Positions 16,954 through 25,534 of a DNA stretch of 64,000 nucleotides are shown in pieces. Under the pieces are notes generated by a model. That model did no database searches, was not told where the DNA came from, and worked only from the letters and a program-made list of their open reading frames with translations. Every line of letters begins with the position of its first letter. Position 1 is the stretch's first letter. The translations under genes were made by a program, and so were the position numbers. Location of the stretch: assembly GCF_025452195.1 (NCBI RefSeq), contig NZ_CP104973.1, positions 2,029,001 to 2,093,000 of the forward strand, in the 5' to 3' direction. This DNA comes from Phyllobacterium zundukense. Its GTDB lineage: Bacteria; Pseudomonadota; Alphaproteobacteria; Rhizobiales; Rhizobiaceae.

Positions 16954-17781
16954 ATGAGCGACACGATTTCTCACCCCGTCTTTGCGATCAACCATATCGC
17001 CGCGCCGAACATGACACCGGCGGAATTCTTCCAGCTGGCGAAGTCGCTCGGCCTCAGCGATGTCGAGATCCGCAACGACCTCGGCGGCAATGCGATCGTC
17101 GACGGAACGCCGGCGGCAGAGGTCCGGGCGCTGGCTGAATCGGCAGGCGTTCGCATCGCTACGATCAATGCACTGCAGCGCTTCAACGAATGGACGCCGG
17201 AGCGAGAAAAGGAGGCGATCGAGCTTGCGGATTATGCGCGCGATGTGGGTGCGAGCGCGCTGGTCCTTGTCCCGGTCAATGATGGTTCAGGCCAGACAGA
17301 TGGCGAGCGTCAGGCGAACCTGCGCACCGCATTGACGGCACTGATGCCGATCCTCGAACAGCGCGGTCTCATGGGTTTCGTTGAACCACTCGGCTTCGAG
17401 ATCTGTTCGCTGCGTTCAAAGCGCGAAGCGGTGGAAGCGATCGAGGCGGTCGGCGGCAAGGGCAGGTTCAGACTGGTGCACGACACGTTCCACCATCATC
17501 TCGCCGGTGAACCGGAACTTTATCCGGCGATGACCGGCATGGTTCACATTTCAGGAGTTGCCGACCCTGTGATCGCGGTCGGTGACATGCGCGATCCGCA
17601 TAGGATGCTGGTCGATGCGGATGACCGGCTTGGCAACGTCCGGCAGATGCGCGAACTGATCGATCAGGGTTATACCGGCTTGTTCTCGTTCGAGCCGTTC
17701 GCGCGGGAAGTGCAGGAGCTGGAGAACCCTTCGGAGGCGATCTCGTCCAGCATGGATACAATCAAGGCCGGCCTGGTTTGA
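16954..17781 (+). CDS. TIM-barrel sugar isomerase/epimerase (IolI/MocC-like)
   Basis: A 275-residue AP endonuclease-2/xylose isomerase-like barrel. Metal-binding positions of the family are visible: the glutamate in FVEPLG (near 140), the histidines in VHDTFHHH (near 180), the later HISG histidine and the terminal SFEPF glutamate. Relatives include inosose isomerase IolI and the rhizopine protein MocC. GGGAG lies 10 bases upstream of ATG 16954, which begins MSDTISHPVFAINHIA. The shared operator suggests co-regulation with mocDEF. Its substrate is probably an inosose or keto-inositol (inference). Confidence 0.78.
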   Translation: MSDTISHPVFAINHIAAPNMTPAEFFQLAKSLGLSDVEIRNDLGGNAIVDGTPAAEVRALAESAGVRIATINALQRFNEWTPEREKEAIELADYARDVGASALVLVPVNDGSGQTDGERQANLRTALTALMPILEQRGLMGFVEPLGFEICSLRSKREAVEAIEAVGGKGRFRLVHDTFHHHLAGEPELYPAMTGMVHISGVADPVIAVGDMRDPHRMLVDADDRLGNVRQMRELIDQGYTGLFSFEPFAREVQELENPSEAISSSMDTIKAGLV

Positions 17782-17806
17782 CCTAGATTTCCCGGTTGCA
17801 TAGCGG

Positions 17807-18217
17807 CTAGTCGTCTTCCTCTTCATAGACAATTATACCCGCAATCGCCGGTACCCAGGGAAGAGCTGATCGTTGCCAGACCGCATGCGTCGGCCGTAGT
17901 TCCGCACGTTGCTCGAGCGTACCCACCCGAACACCGTAGATCGATGGATTTTCGGTATCGGAAGTCGCGTAGAGCGGAGTTCCGCATTCGGGACAAAAGG
18001 CTTGTGCCCGACGAGCGCCGCTCTGCGCAGTCTTGATGTAGATTTTCGGATTGCCTGACAGAATGTGAAAATCTTTCGCCGCTACGGGGACCGATACGCG
18101 GAAGGCCGTCCCGGTCAGATTCTGGCAATCGGTGCAATGGCAAATGCTCACTTCGCCCGGATCGGCATCGCAAGCGAATGTTATCCTGCCGCAATGGCAT
18201 GCACCGTTGACCCTCAT
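17807..18217 (-). CDS. GFA family protein (glutathione-dependent formaldehyde-activating type)
   Basis: A 136-residue Mss4-like zinc-fold protein. The cysteine pairs CHCG (8-10), CHCTDC (about 26-31) and CPEC (about 94-97) are the zinc-binding pattern of the family. The founding member was described as promoting the condensation of formaldehyde with glutathione, although many homologues have no proven activity. It converges on the isomerase gene. Location next to two demethylase systems that should release formaldehyde makes that role attractive here, but it is inference. Confidence 0.82.
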   Translation of the reverse strand: MRVNGACHCGRITFACDADPGEVSICHCTDCQNLTGTAFRVSVPVAAKDFHILSGNPKIYIKTAQSGARRAQAFCPECGTPLYATSDTENPSIYGVRVGTLEQRAELRPTHAVWQRSALPWVPAIAGIIVYEEEDD

Positions 18218-18247
18218 GTCCCGGCCTTCCGAACAAGCCTCATCCGT

Positions 18248-18394
18248 TTAATTTTCCTGGATGGAGACACCGCCCTCTCCAATTTTCAGTTCGACGCCTG
18301 CGGGCTTCGTTTCTTCCCGATAGACATAAACACCGAGACCTATCACAATGACGAGAAGGGCTCCAATGATCAGATAAAGGCCATTGCGATTCAC
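18248..18394 (-). CDS. Small single-span membrane protein
   Basis: A 48-residue reading frame that starts with GTG after AAGGA at 7 bases' spacing. The product begins VNRNGLYLIIGALLVI, has one transmembrane helix (about 5-25), a charged YREETKP boundary and a soluble tail ending GGVSIQEN. It lies 30 bases upstream of the GFA gene on the same strand and may be cotranscribed with it. I do not recognise a family. Confidence 0.6.
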   Translation of the reverse strand: MNRNGLYLIIGALLVIVIGLGVYVYREETKPAGVELKIGEGGVSIQEN

Positions 18395-18427
18395 TATTTG
18401 ATCCTTTGTGTGTTGGAACTAGAGCCA

Positions 18428-18530
18428 TTCCGTTTTTCTTCGAATCACGGAATTGCTCTAGTTCTTTGTTTTACGCAATTCCGGACGGAAAACCGCTTCA
18501 CACTTTTCCTGGAATTGCTCTAATTGGACT
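18428..18530. repeat. GGAATTGCTCT-type dispersed repeat
   Basis: The stretch carries GGAATTGCTCTA twice (near 18451 and 18513) around TTCCGGACGGAAAACCGCTT. The same kind of ACGGAAAACCGCTTC element is frequent between genes of Hyphomicrobiales. It separates two small membrane-protein genes. Confidence 0.55.
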
Positions 18531-18651
18531 GATCCAGCGCATGTGGAGCAGGCTGGCCGGGCGTTTGATCGCCGGCCGGGTAAAACCAAAGGAATGCCGC
18601 GACCGCCAGAATGATGATAACAGCCGTCGATATCCATGTTTGAATACGCAT
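18520..18651 (-). CDS. Small single-span membrane protein
   Basis: A 43-residue frame beginning MRIQTWISTAVIIILAVAAF with a strong GGAGG ribosome binding site 6 bases upstream. One hydrophobic helix (about 8-23) ends in a tryptophan/tyrosine belt, followed by a proline-rich tail (GDQTPGQPAPH). The stop codon lies inside the adjacent repeat. No family recognised; the ribosome binding site is the main support. Confidence 0.58.
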   Translation of the reverse strand: MRIQTWISTAVIIILAVAAFLWFYPAGDQTPGQPAPHALDQSN

Positions 18652-18734
18652 GTGATTGCCTCCGGTTGTGGAGTTAAACCGCGCCAGACCCATAAGGTTC
18701 CGTAATCGGACTGCACAGCAGTGCAATCTCGGCT

Positions 18735-18803
18735 GACCATTAATTGGTCTATAGTCCTCAAATCCCGCTTGACGCTTCTTGCATAAAATGGAATAAATAT
18801 TTC
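18735..18803 (+). promoter_or_regulatory. Upstream control region of the inositol-type transporter
   Basis: GACCATTAATTGGTC at 18735-18749 is a 15-base palindrome with 5-base arms. GGAATAAATATTTC at 18790-18803 differs by one base from GGAA-N6-TTCC, the motif I recall for the IolR repressor of Sinorhizobium meliloti. The sequence AAAATGGAATAA around it recurs next to iolR at 25471. No gene is seen in 18652-18990. Confidence 0.5.
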
Positions 18804-18990
18804 AGAAGCTGGGCAGAACGGTTCGTATATTCCGTAATTGGTGTTCAGATAAAGATTTGCGCGCAAACGCCGCGCACGCTTCATGTCCGGATGTTGCCAG
18901 CCAGGGACAAGGTGGGCTGGCAAAATCGGGGTGTGAGGGGTTCCGGATTAAAACAGGTGCAGCCGGGGCACCATTTGTGGAGGAGAAGAC

Positions 18991-19920
18991 ATGAAAAAGT
19001 TTTTGCTTGGAGTGGCTGTTTCAGCATTGATGGCTGGTTCGGCTTCGGCCGCGAATATTGGCGTTTCGATGGCGAAGTTCGACGATAACTTCCTGACCGT
19101 CTTGCGCAATGGCATGCAGGATTATGCCAAGACACTTGATGGCGTGACCCTGCAGGTCGAGGACGCGCAGAACGACGTTGCCAAGCAGCAGAGCCAGATC
19201 CAGAATTTCATTGCGTCCAAGGTCGACGCCATCATCGTCAACGCCGTGGACACGGATGCGACGGCGGCCATGTCGAAGATCGCCGCCGATGCGGGCATCC
19301 CCTTGGTCTATGTCAACCGCGAGCCGGCAAATGTCGACAGCTTGCCGGAGAAGCAGGCTTTCGTTGCTTCCAACGAAGTGGAATCCGGCACGCTGGAAAC
19401 CAAGGAAGTCTGCAAGCTCTTGAAGGGCAAGGGCAAGATCGTCGTGATGATGGGCGAGCTCTCCAACCAGGCTGCCCGCCAGCGCACCAAGGACGTGCAC
19501 GATGTGATCGCAACCGACGAGTGCAAGGGCCTCGAGATCGTCGAGGAGCAGACCGCCAACTGGTCACGCACCGAAGGGTCCGACCTGATGACGAACTGGC
19601 TCTCCGCCGGACTCGAATTCGATGCGGTCGTCTCCAACAATGACGAAATGGCCATCGGCGCGATCCAGGCCTTGAAGGCTGCCGGTCGTTCGATGGACAG
19701 TGTCGTCGTTGGCGGTGTCGATGCAACACAGGATGCGCTTGCCGCCATGGCTGCGGGCGACCTCGACGTGACGGTGTTCCAGAACGCTGCCGGTCAGGGC
19801 AAGGGTGCTGTCGATGCGGCGCTGAAGCTCTCCAAGGGCGAGAAGGTCGAGACCAAGGTCTATGTGCCGTTCGAACTGGTGACGCCGGAGAACCTGTCGA
19901 AGTATCAGAAGTCGAACTGA
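18991..19920 (+). CDS. ibpA: Inositol/rhizopine ABC transporter periplasmic binding protein (IbpA/MocB-like)
   Basis: A 309-residue family 4 (RbsB-like) binding protein. The signal peptide MKKFLLGVAVSALMAGSASA is cleaved after the second AxA at about residue 20. GGAGGAGAAGAC immediately precedes the ATG. Similar proteins bind myo-inositol (IbpA) or rhizopine (MocB). The ATPase and permease genes follow, each separated by a family B repeat that begins at the preceding stop codon. The position between moc-like and iol genes supports an inositol-type ligand. Confidence 0.82.
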   Translation: MKKFLLGVAVSALMAGSASAANIGVSMAKFDDNFLTVLRNGMQDYAKTLDGVTLQVEDAQNDVAKQQSQIQNFIASKVDAIIVNAVDTDATAAMSKIAADAGIPLVYVNREPANVDSLPEKQAFVASNEVESGTLETKEVCKLLKGKGKIVVMMGELSNQAARQRTKDVHDVIATDECKGLEIVEEQTANWSRTEGSDLMTNWLSAGLEFDAVVSNNDEMAIGAIQALKAAGRSMDSVVVGGVDATQDALAAMAAGDLDVTVFQNAAGQGKGAVDAALKLSKGEKVETKVYVPFELVTPENLSKYQKSN

Positions 19921-20063
19921 GGAGACCTTTGCCAATCCATCCTGACGGACATCTGATGCGATTTTGCTGCGCTTCCGGTGCTCATGGACGAAAAAGTCCA
20001 CTGCGCTCCGGTTCTCGAAAACCGCACCACCTGCCTGGTCAGGCTGAATTCTCAAAAGGCCTC
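19921..20063. repeat. Family B 3' element (copy B1)
   Basis: It begins at the base after the ibpA stop. Terminal arms GGAGACCTTT and the end AAAGGCCTCC pair with one mismatch, as do inner arms leading into CCTGACGG/CTGGTCAGG. The centre has GCGCTTCCGGTGCTC and GCGCTCCGGTTCTC around a GGAC/GTCC stem. It may attenuate or terminate transcription after ibpA. Confidence 0.75.
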
Positions 20064-20144
20064 CACAGCGTTTAATTTTGGACCGGAACGCATCAATCTG
20101 CTGCGTTCCGGCATATGATAGAGCCTCTCTGGGAGGAGATGATC

Positions 20145-21686
20145 ATGGCAGTCAGCCCCTCGACCATGGCAGCGGTGCGCGCCAGTGGCGCCATACCGCA
20201 ATCGGAATATCTCTTGAACGCCGAAAATATCCGAAAGGAATTTCCTGGCGTTCTGGCGTTGGACAATGTGCAGTTCCGGCTCAAGCGCGGCACTGTGCAT
20301 GCGCTGATGGGCGAGAACGGCGCCGGTAAATCCACGCTGATGAAGATCCTTGCTGGAATATATATTCCGGATCAGGGCGAGGTTCATCTGAAGGGCCTGC
20401 CGATCCGCCTGAAATCCCCGCTCGATGCGCTGGAAAATGGTATCGCCATGATCCATCAGGAGCTCAACCTGATGCCATTCATGACGGTGGCGGAGAATAT
20501 CTGGATCCGGCGCGAACCGAAGAACGGCTTCGGCTTCGTCGATCATGGCAAGATGTACGACATGACCGCAGACCTGTTCGAGCGGCTGAACATCAAACTC
20601 GATCCGGAAAGCCAGGTGCGGGATTTGAGCGTCGCCAACCGGCAGATGGTGGAGATCGCCAAGGCGGTTTCATATGAATCCGATGTTCTGATCATGGATG
20701 AGCCGACGTCGGCGCTGACCGAGCGCGAGGTGGCGCATCTGTTCGAGATTATCCGTAGCCTGCGCGAGCAGGGCATCGGCATCGTCTATATCACCCACAA
20801 GATGAACGAGCTTTTCGAGATCGCTGACGAGTTCTCGGTGTTCCGCGACGGGCGCTATATCGGCACGCACCTTTCCACCGATGTGACGCGCGACGACATC
20901 ATCAAGATGATGGTCGGGCGCGAGATCACGCAGATGTTTCCGAAAGAAGAGGTGCCGATCGGCGATGTGGTGCTTTCGGTAAAAGACCTCTCGCTGAAAA
21001 ACGTGTTCCACAATGTGTCGTTCGACGTGCGCGCGGGCGAAATCCTCGGCGTTGCCGGGCTGGTCGGTTCCGGCCGCTCGAACGTTGCCGAGACGATCTT
21101 CGGCGTGACGCCGGCGACGAGCGGAACCATCGAGATCAAAGGCGAGGTGGTCAAGATGACTTCGCCGACGCAGGCCATCAGCCACGGCATGGCTTTCATC
21201 ACAGAGGACCGCAAGGAGACCGGGTGTCTGCTGATCCTCGACGTCCTCGAAAACATGCAGATCGCGGTGCTGCAGGACCGTTTCGTCAAGTACGGGTTTG
21301 TCCAGGAGAAGGGCATCACTGCGGCCTGCGAAGCAATGAGTGCCACGCTGCGGGTCAAGACTCCGAACATGGAGGAAAGGGTCGAGAACCTTTCCGGCGG
21401 CAACCAGCAGAAGGTGCTGATCGGCCGGTGGCTCTTGACCAATCCGAAGATTCTCATTCTCGACGAACCGACACGCGGCATCGATGTCGGCGCCAAGGCG
21501 GAGATTCACCGCCTTGTATCGCAGCTCGCCAAACAGGGCGTCGCGGTGATCATGATCTCGTCGGAGATGCCGGAAGTGCTCGGGATGAGCGACCGGGTCA
21601 TGGTGATGCACGAGGGCCGGGTTACCGGTTTCCTCGACCGCGCCGAAGCCACGCAGGTCAAGGTGATGGAGCTGGCATCAAAATGA
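20145..21686 (+). CDS. Sugar ABC transporter ATP-binding protein, two-domain (inositol/ribose type)
   Basis: A 513-residue tandem ATPase of the RbsA/MglA/IatA family. The first domain has Walker [10 protein letters not shown] (about 58-66) and Walker [10 protein letters not shown] (about 182-190); the second has the signature LSGGNQQK (about 410-417) and Walker [11 protein letters not shown]. As usual for this family, the second Walker A is degenerate ([11 protein letters not shown]). ATG 20145 follows GGAGGAG by 8 bases; earlier in-frame ATGs at 20115 and 20139 are less well placed. It partners the binding protein and the permease. Confidence 0.87.
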   Translation: MAVSPSTMAAVRASGAIPQSEYLLNAENIRKEFPGVLALDNVQFRLKRGTVHALMGENGAGKSTLMKILAGIYIPDQGEVHLKGLPIRLKSPLDALENGIAMIHQELNLMPFMTVAENIWIRREPKNGFGFVDHGKMYDMTADLFERLNIKLDPESQVRDLSVANRQMVEIAKAVSYESDVLIMDEPTSALTEREVAHLFEIIRSLREQGIGIVYITHKMNELFEIADEFSVFRDGRYIGTHLSTDVTRDDIIKMMVGREITQMFPKEEVPIGDVVLSVKDLSLKNVFHNVSFDVRAGEILGVAGLVGSGRSNVAETIFGVTPATSGTIEIKGEVVKMTSPTQAISHGMAFITEDRKETGCLLILDVLENMQIAVLQDRFVKYGFVQEKGITAACEAMSATLRVKTPNMEERVENLSGGNQQKVLIGRWLLTNPKILILDEPTRGIDVGAKAEIHRLVSQLAKQGVAVIMISSEMPEVLGMSDRVMVMHEGRVTGFLDRAEATQVKVMELASK

Positions 21687-21829
21687 ACAACCATTTGATA
21701 ATCCGCCCTGACGGTTCTCTGATGCGATTTTTTGCGCTTCCGGAGCTCACGGACTTTAACGTCCGCTGCGCTCCGGTTCTCAAAAACCGCACCAGCCAAC
21801 TCGTCAGGCTGAATTCTTAAACGGTTGTT
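21686..21829. repeat. Family B 3' element (copy B2)
   Basis: It starts at the last base of the ATPase stop codon. Outer arms AACAACC and GGTTGTT pair perfectly but differ in sequence from the arms of the other copies. The inner CCTGACGG/CGTCAGG pair and the double GCGCTCCGG words are conserved. Confidence 0.75.
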
Positions 21830-21856
21830 TTGCCTGGAATATTGGAGGACCTTATA

Positions 21857-22885
21857 ATGACAAGTGAGCAGGTGACGGCCAAGGCAACAACACCGGCACT
21901 CGGGCGCAGGCACCGCCGGCGTATGCCACCCGAGGTCAATATCCTTTTGGTGCTGATCGGTATCGCGCTGGTTTTCGAGATACTCGGCTGGATTTTTGCC
22001 GGACAGAGCTTCCTGATGAATGTGCAGCGCCTGCGGATCATCATCCTGCAGGTCTCCGTCATCGGCATCATTGCAGTGGGTGTGACGCAGGTGATCATCA
22101 CCGGCGGTATCGACCTTTCCTCCGGCTCGGTCGTCGGTGCAACTGCGATGATTGCGGCAAGTTTCGCGCAGGCCTCCACCTGGGCGCGGCCGGTCTATCC
22201 AGCCCTGACGGACCTGCCGTTTTTCATCCCGATAGGCATCGGACTTGGCATCGGCCTCCTCGCCGGTATCATCAATGGCTGGCTGATCGCCTATACAAAG
22301 ATACCGCCGTTCATCGCTACGCTCGGCATGATGGTGTCGGCCCGTGGCATAGCAAAATGGTACACCAAAGGCTCGCCGGTTTCGGGCCTGACTGACCAGT
22401 TCACCTTCATCGGCTCAAGCATCTGGCCAGTGGTCGTGTTTCTCGTGGTGGCGCTCGTTTTCCACATCGCCTTGCGCTATACGCGCTATGGCAAGTTCAC
22501 CTACGCCATCGGCGCCAATGTGCAGGCGGCGCGGGTTTCCGGCATCAATGTCGAGAAACACCTCATCAAGGTGTATGCCATTGCCGGATTGCTGGCTGGC
22601 CTGGCAGGCATCGTTACCGCTGCGCGCGCACAGACCGCGCAGGCCGGCATGGGGGTCAACTATGAACTCGACGCAATCGCGGCGGCCGTCATTGGCGGCA
22701 CCTCGCTCGCCGGCGGTGTCGGGCGCATTACCGGCACGGTGATCGGCGCAATCATTCTTGGCATCATGATCTCCGGCTTTACGTTCCTGCGGGTCGATGC
22801 CTACTACCAGGAAATCATCAAGGGCGTGATCATTGTTGCCGCGGTTATCGTGGATGTTTACCGCCAGAAGAAGCGCAAGATTTAA
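21857..22885 (+). CDS. Sugar ABC transporter permease (inositol/ribose type)
   Basis: A 342-residue RbsC/IatP-like permease with 8-10 hydrophobic segments and the conserved [10 protein letters not shown] segment near residue 80 and [11 protein letters not shown] near 280. GGAGGA lies 7 bases before ATG 21857. A charged N-terminus ([11 protein letters not shown]) precedes the first membrane helix. It completes the binding protein-ATPase-permease importer. Confidence 0.87.
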   Translation: MTSEQVTAKATTPALGRRHRRRMPPEVNILLVLIGIALVFEILGWIFAGQSFLMNVQRLRIIILQVSVIGIIAVGVTQVIITGGIDLSSGSVVGATAMIAASFAQASTWARPVYPALTDLPFFIPIGIGLGIGLLAGIINGWLIAYTKIPPFIATLGMMVSARGIAKWYTKGSPVSGLTDQFTFIGSSIWPVVVFLVVALVFHIALRYTRYGKFTYAIGANVQAARVSGINVEKHLIKVYAIAGLLAGLAGIVTAARAQTAQAGMGVNYELDAIAAAVIGGTSLAGGVGRITGTVIGAIILGIMISGFTFLRVDAYYQEIIKGVIIVAAVIVDVYRQKKRKI

Positions 22886-22921
22886 CAGTGCTCTCGAGGC
22901 TAGTCAGGCTTGCATGACCAT

Positions 22922-23087
22922 GTGCGTGGTTCGACAGGCTCACCATGAGGGGACTTGAGTTTTGCAGGGCGCCAAGGCAGGAAAGATGGGGCTGTAGCGG
23001 CCAACATTCGAATGCTTGGCTCCCCTGCAATCAACTCACCTCCCTCATGGTGAGCCCCCTGAGCCTGTCGAAGGGCGAACCACGCAC
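22922..23087. repeat. Family C inverted-repeat pair (copy 2)
   Basis: Left arm GTGCGTGGTTCGACAGGCTC and right arm ending GGGCGAACCACGCAC; the right arm carries a short insertion (CCTGAGCCTGTCGAAGGG). It sits between the permease and iolG genes. Confidence 0.8.
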
Positions 23088-23156
23088 AATGGATCTGCTG
23101 CCCAAATCAATCAATAACGCCCGGGATACTTCCGGGCTTCTTCAATGAGGTGAGAA

Positions 23157-24146
23157 ATGACGTTAAGTTTTGGTCTGCTCGGTGCAGGCCGTATCGGCAA
23201 GGTTCACGCGAAGGCGGTGATGTCGAACCCGGAGGCGAAGCTCGTTGCCGTCGCCGACGCCTTTGAACAGGCGGCAAAGGATCTTTCCGCTGCGCATGGC
23301 TGTGAAATCCGTACCATCGACGAGATCGAGAAAGCCTCGGATATCGATGCGGTTATCATCTGCACGCCGACCGATACGCATGCGGACCTGATCGAACGCT
23401 TCGCCCGCGCCGGCAAGGCCATCTTCTGCGAAAAGCCGATCGACCTCGATGTGAAGCGGGTCGAGGAATGCCTTGCTGTCGTGCGGGAAACAGGCTCGAC
23501 GCTGATGGTTGGATTCAACCGCCGCTTCGATCCGCATTTCGCTGCGGTACGCAAGGCGATCGACGATGGTCAGATCGGTGATGTCGAAATGGTGACGATC
23601 ACTTCGCGCGATCCGGGTGCGCCGCCGGCCGAATATATCAGCCGCTCCGGCGGCATTTTTCGCGATATGACCATCCATGATTTCGACATGGCGCGGTTTC
23701 TCCTCGGGGAAGATCCGGTGGCCGTCACCGCGCATGCGTCGGTGCTGGTCGATAAAAAGATTGGCGAGCTTGGTGATTACGACAGCGTCAGCGTGATCCT
23801 GTCGACACCGTCTGGCAAGCAGTGCGTGATCTCCAATTCGCGTCGCGCGACCTATGGCTATGACCAGCGCATCGAAGTGCATGGCTCAAAGGGTATGGTC
23901 GCGGCGGAAAACCAGCGGCCGGTATCGATCGAGATCGCCAACGGTAGCGGTTATACCCGCCCGCCGCTGCACGATTTCTTCATGACGCGCTATACGGAGG
24001 CCTACGCCAACGAGATCGCCGCGTTTATCAGCGCGATTGCGAAGGGCACGAAGGCGGCGCCGAGCGGCGAGGATGGGTTGATTGCACTGGCATTGGCCGA
24101 TGCAGCCGTGAGGTCGGTGAAGGAAGGCAAGACGATCAGGGTGTAG
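23157..24146 (+). CDS. iolG: Inositol 2-dehydrogenase
   Basis: A 329-residue Gfo/Idh/MocA oxidoreductase. The NAD motif is GLLGAGRIGKVHAK (6-19), the conserved CEKPIDLD motif has its catalytic lysine near residue 94, and the RDMTIHDFDMARFL segment near 170-183 contains the D/H pair of inositol dehydrogenases. It oxidises myo-inositol to scyllo-inosose with NAD+, the first step of the pathway completed by iolE, iolD, iolB and iolC downstream. A GAGGTGAG ribosome binding site precedes the start. Confidence 0.88.
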   Translation: MTLSFGLLGAGRIGKVHAKAVMSNPEAKLVAVADAFEQAAKDLSAAHGCEIRTIDEIEKASDIDAVIICTPTDTHADLIERFARAGKAIFCEKPIDLDVKRVEECLAVVRETGSTLMVGFNRRFDPHFAAVRKAIDDGQIGDVEMVTITSRDPGAPPAEYISRSGGIFRDMTIHDFDMARFLLGEDPVAVTAHASVLVDKKIGELGDYDSVSVILSTPSGKQCVISNSRRATYGYDQRIEVHGSKGMVAAENQRPVSIEIANGSGYTRPPLHDFFMTRYTEAYANEIAAFISAIAKGTKAAPSGEDGLIALALADAAVRSVKEGKTIRV

Positions 24147-24174
24147 TTGATTACGTCACCTTGCAAGTGAGTCG

Positions 24175-24299
24175 TGCGTGGTTCGACGGGGCTCACCATG
24201 AGGGAAGTTGTTGTACTGCAGGAAAACGCCAACGCTGTTGGCCATAGCTCCCTGCAATCAAACAATCTCCCTCACGGTGAGCCCCGTCGAACCACGCAC
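24175..24299. repeat. Family C inverted-repeat pair (copy 3)
   Basis: Arms GTGCGTGGTTCGACGGGGCT and its complement ending CGAACCACGCAC enclose about 55 bases. It lies between the convergent stops of iolG and the second Gfo/Idh gene, so it could act as a bidirectional terminator. Confidence 0.8.
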
Positions 24300-24314
24300 G
24301 TGATATCTGCAAAT

Positions 24315-25418
24315 CTACTCCACCCAGCGCTGCTCGTGATAGGAACGTGCCATGGCATGCACGGTGCGTTCTATTTCGAGCCCGTCGGCGAATTCGATCA
24401 GATGGGCGGGCTGGCCGTTGATGCGCTTGATCAGCTCGCGGCACTCGATGATTTTCAGATCGTTGAAGCCGAGGCCATGGCCGGGGGCCGGGATAAATTG
24501 CCCATAGGGCTCATGATGCGGTGCCGTCAGAATGGTGCGGTAGCCCTGCTCGGTGGCACGGTCGGCGGTGACGTAGAGCTGGAACTCGTTGGCGCGTTCC
24601 TGATCGAACAGGATCGAACCCTTCGAGCCGAAGATCTGCAGCGCAATGCGGCCCTTGCGGCCCCAGGCGGAGCGATTGGCCTGCAAGGTCCCGGAGACGC
24701 CGTTTTCCATATGCATGAGCACGCTGGCGCTGTCATAGGTTTCGACCGCGCGGTCCGTGCCATTTGCCGTCTTGCGGGTGGCGTATGGCTTCGACATATC
24801 GCACATGACGCGGGAAACCCGGCCAAACAACGTGAACAGCAACGACAGCGGATGGACAGCAAAATCGTCGAGCGCGCCGTATCCGGATGTTGCTTCGTGT
24901 TTCCAAGTGAAGAGGGCATCGGGATCGGCCATGAAGTCCTCATCCATCTCGATGCGCAGATGGTTGATGTCGCCGATGATCTTTTCGGCTAGCAGCCTGC
25001 GGATATGACGGATGGCAGGCCCCTGGATATAATTGTAGCCAAGGGCGGCGACCTTGCCCGACTGTTTCGCCGCGGCGAGCATGGCTTCCGCGTCGCTGAA
25101 TGTTGGCGCCATGGGCTTCTCGCACCAGACATGCTTGCCGGCTTTCAATGCTGCAATCGCCATTTCCGGATGAAACTGGTTCGGCGTCGTTATGGAGACC
25201 ACATCGACTTGCGGGTCGTCGATGACTGCGCGCCAATCGCCCGAGGCTTGTCGGAAACCGAACTCGCTGGCGCGGCGTACGGCGAGCTCCGTGTTGGCTT
25301 CGCCGAGATGCACGAGCTGCACTGCCGGCACATCGCCGAAGACGGCGCGAACCGAATTCCACGCCAGTGCATGGCATTTTCCCATGAAGCCCGTTCCGAT
25401 CAGTCCTACACCTAACAT
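24315..25418 (-). CDS. Gfo/Idh/MocA family oxidoreductase, inositol-derivative type
   Basis: A 367-residue oxidoreductase. The N-terminus MLGVGLIGTGFMGKCHA carries the Rossmann motif, and the CEKPMAPT motif lies near residue 94. The start follows GGGAGAGAG closely; a longer frame upstream lacks family similarity and overlaps iolR. It is divergent from the RpiR regulator with an IolR-like site between. Likely substrates are scyllo-inositol, another inositol isomer or scyllo-inosamine; MocA of the rhizopine system belongs to this family. Confidence 0.8.
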   Translation of the reverse strand: MLGVGLIGTGFMGKCHALAWNSVRAVFGDVPAVQLVHLGEANTELAVRRASEFGFRQASGDWRAVIDDPQVDVVSITTPNQFHPEMAIAALKAGKHVWCEKPMAPTFSDAEAMLAAAKQSGKVAALGYNYIQGPAIRHIRRLLAEKIIGDINHLRIEMDEDFMADPDALFTWKHEATSGYGALDDFAVHPLSLLFTLFGRVSRVMCDMSKPYATRKTANGTDRAVETYDSASVLMHMENGVSGTLQANRSAWGRKGRIALQIFGSKGSILFDQERANEFQLYVTADRATEQGYRTILTAPHHEPYGQFIPAPGHGLGFNDLKIIECRELIKRINGQPAHLIEFADGLEIERTVHAMARSYHEQRWVE

Positions 25419-25475
25419 TGCTCTCTCTCCCGCGCTTGCAGTTTCCGATTGAAATAATCTATAACAGGACAAAAT

Positions 25476-25489
25476 GGAATAACTGATCC
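25476..25489. promoter_or_regulatory. Candidate IolR site between the Gfo/Idh gene and iolR
   Basis: GGAATAACTGATCC is one mismatch from GGAA-N6-TTCC and shares the preceding AAAAT with the site at 18790. It could control both divergent genes. Confidence 0.5.
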
Positions 25490-25534
25490 GTCTTGATATA
25501 AATATTTTGCTTCGCAACGAGGAAACGATTCGGG

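Noticed and set aside
18744-19088. A 114-codon frame upstream of and overlapping ibpA
   Set aside because: It overlaps the signal peptide of the well-supported binding protein in another frame and lies in a control region.
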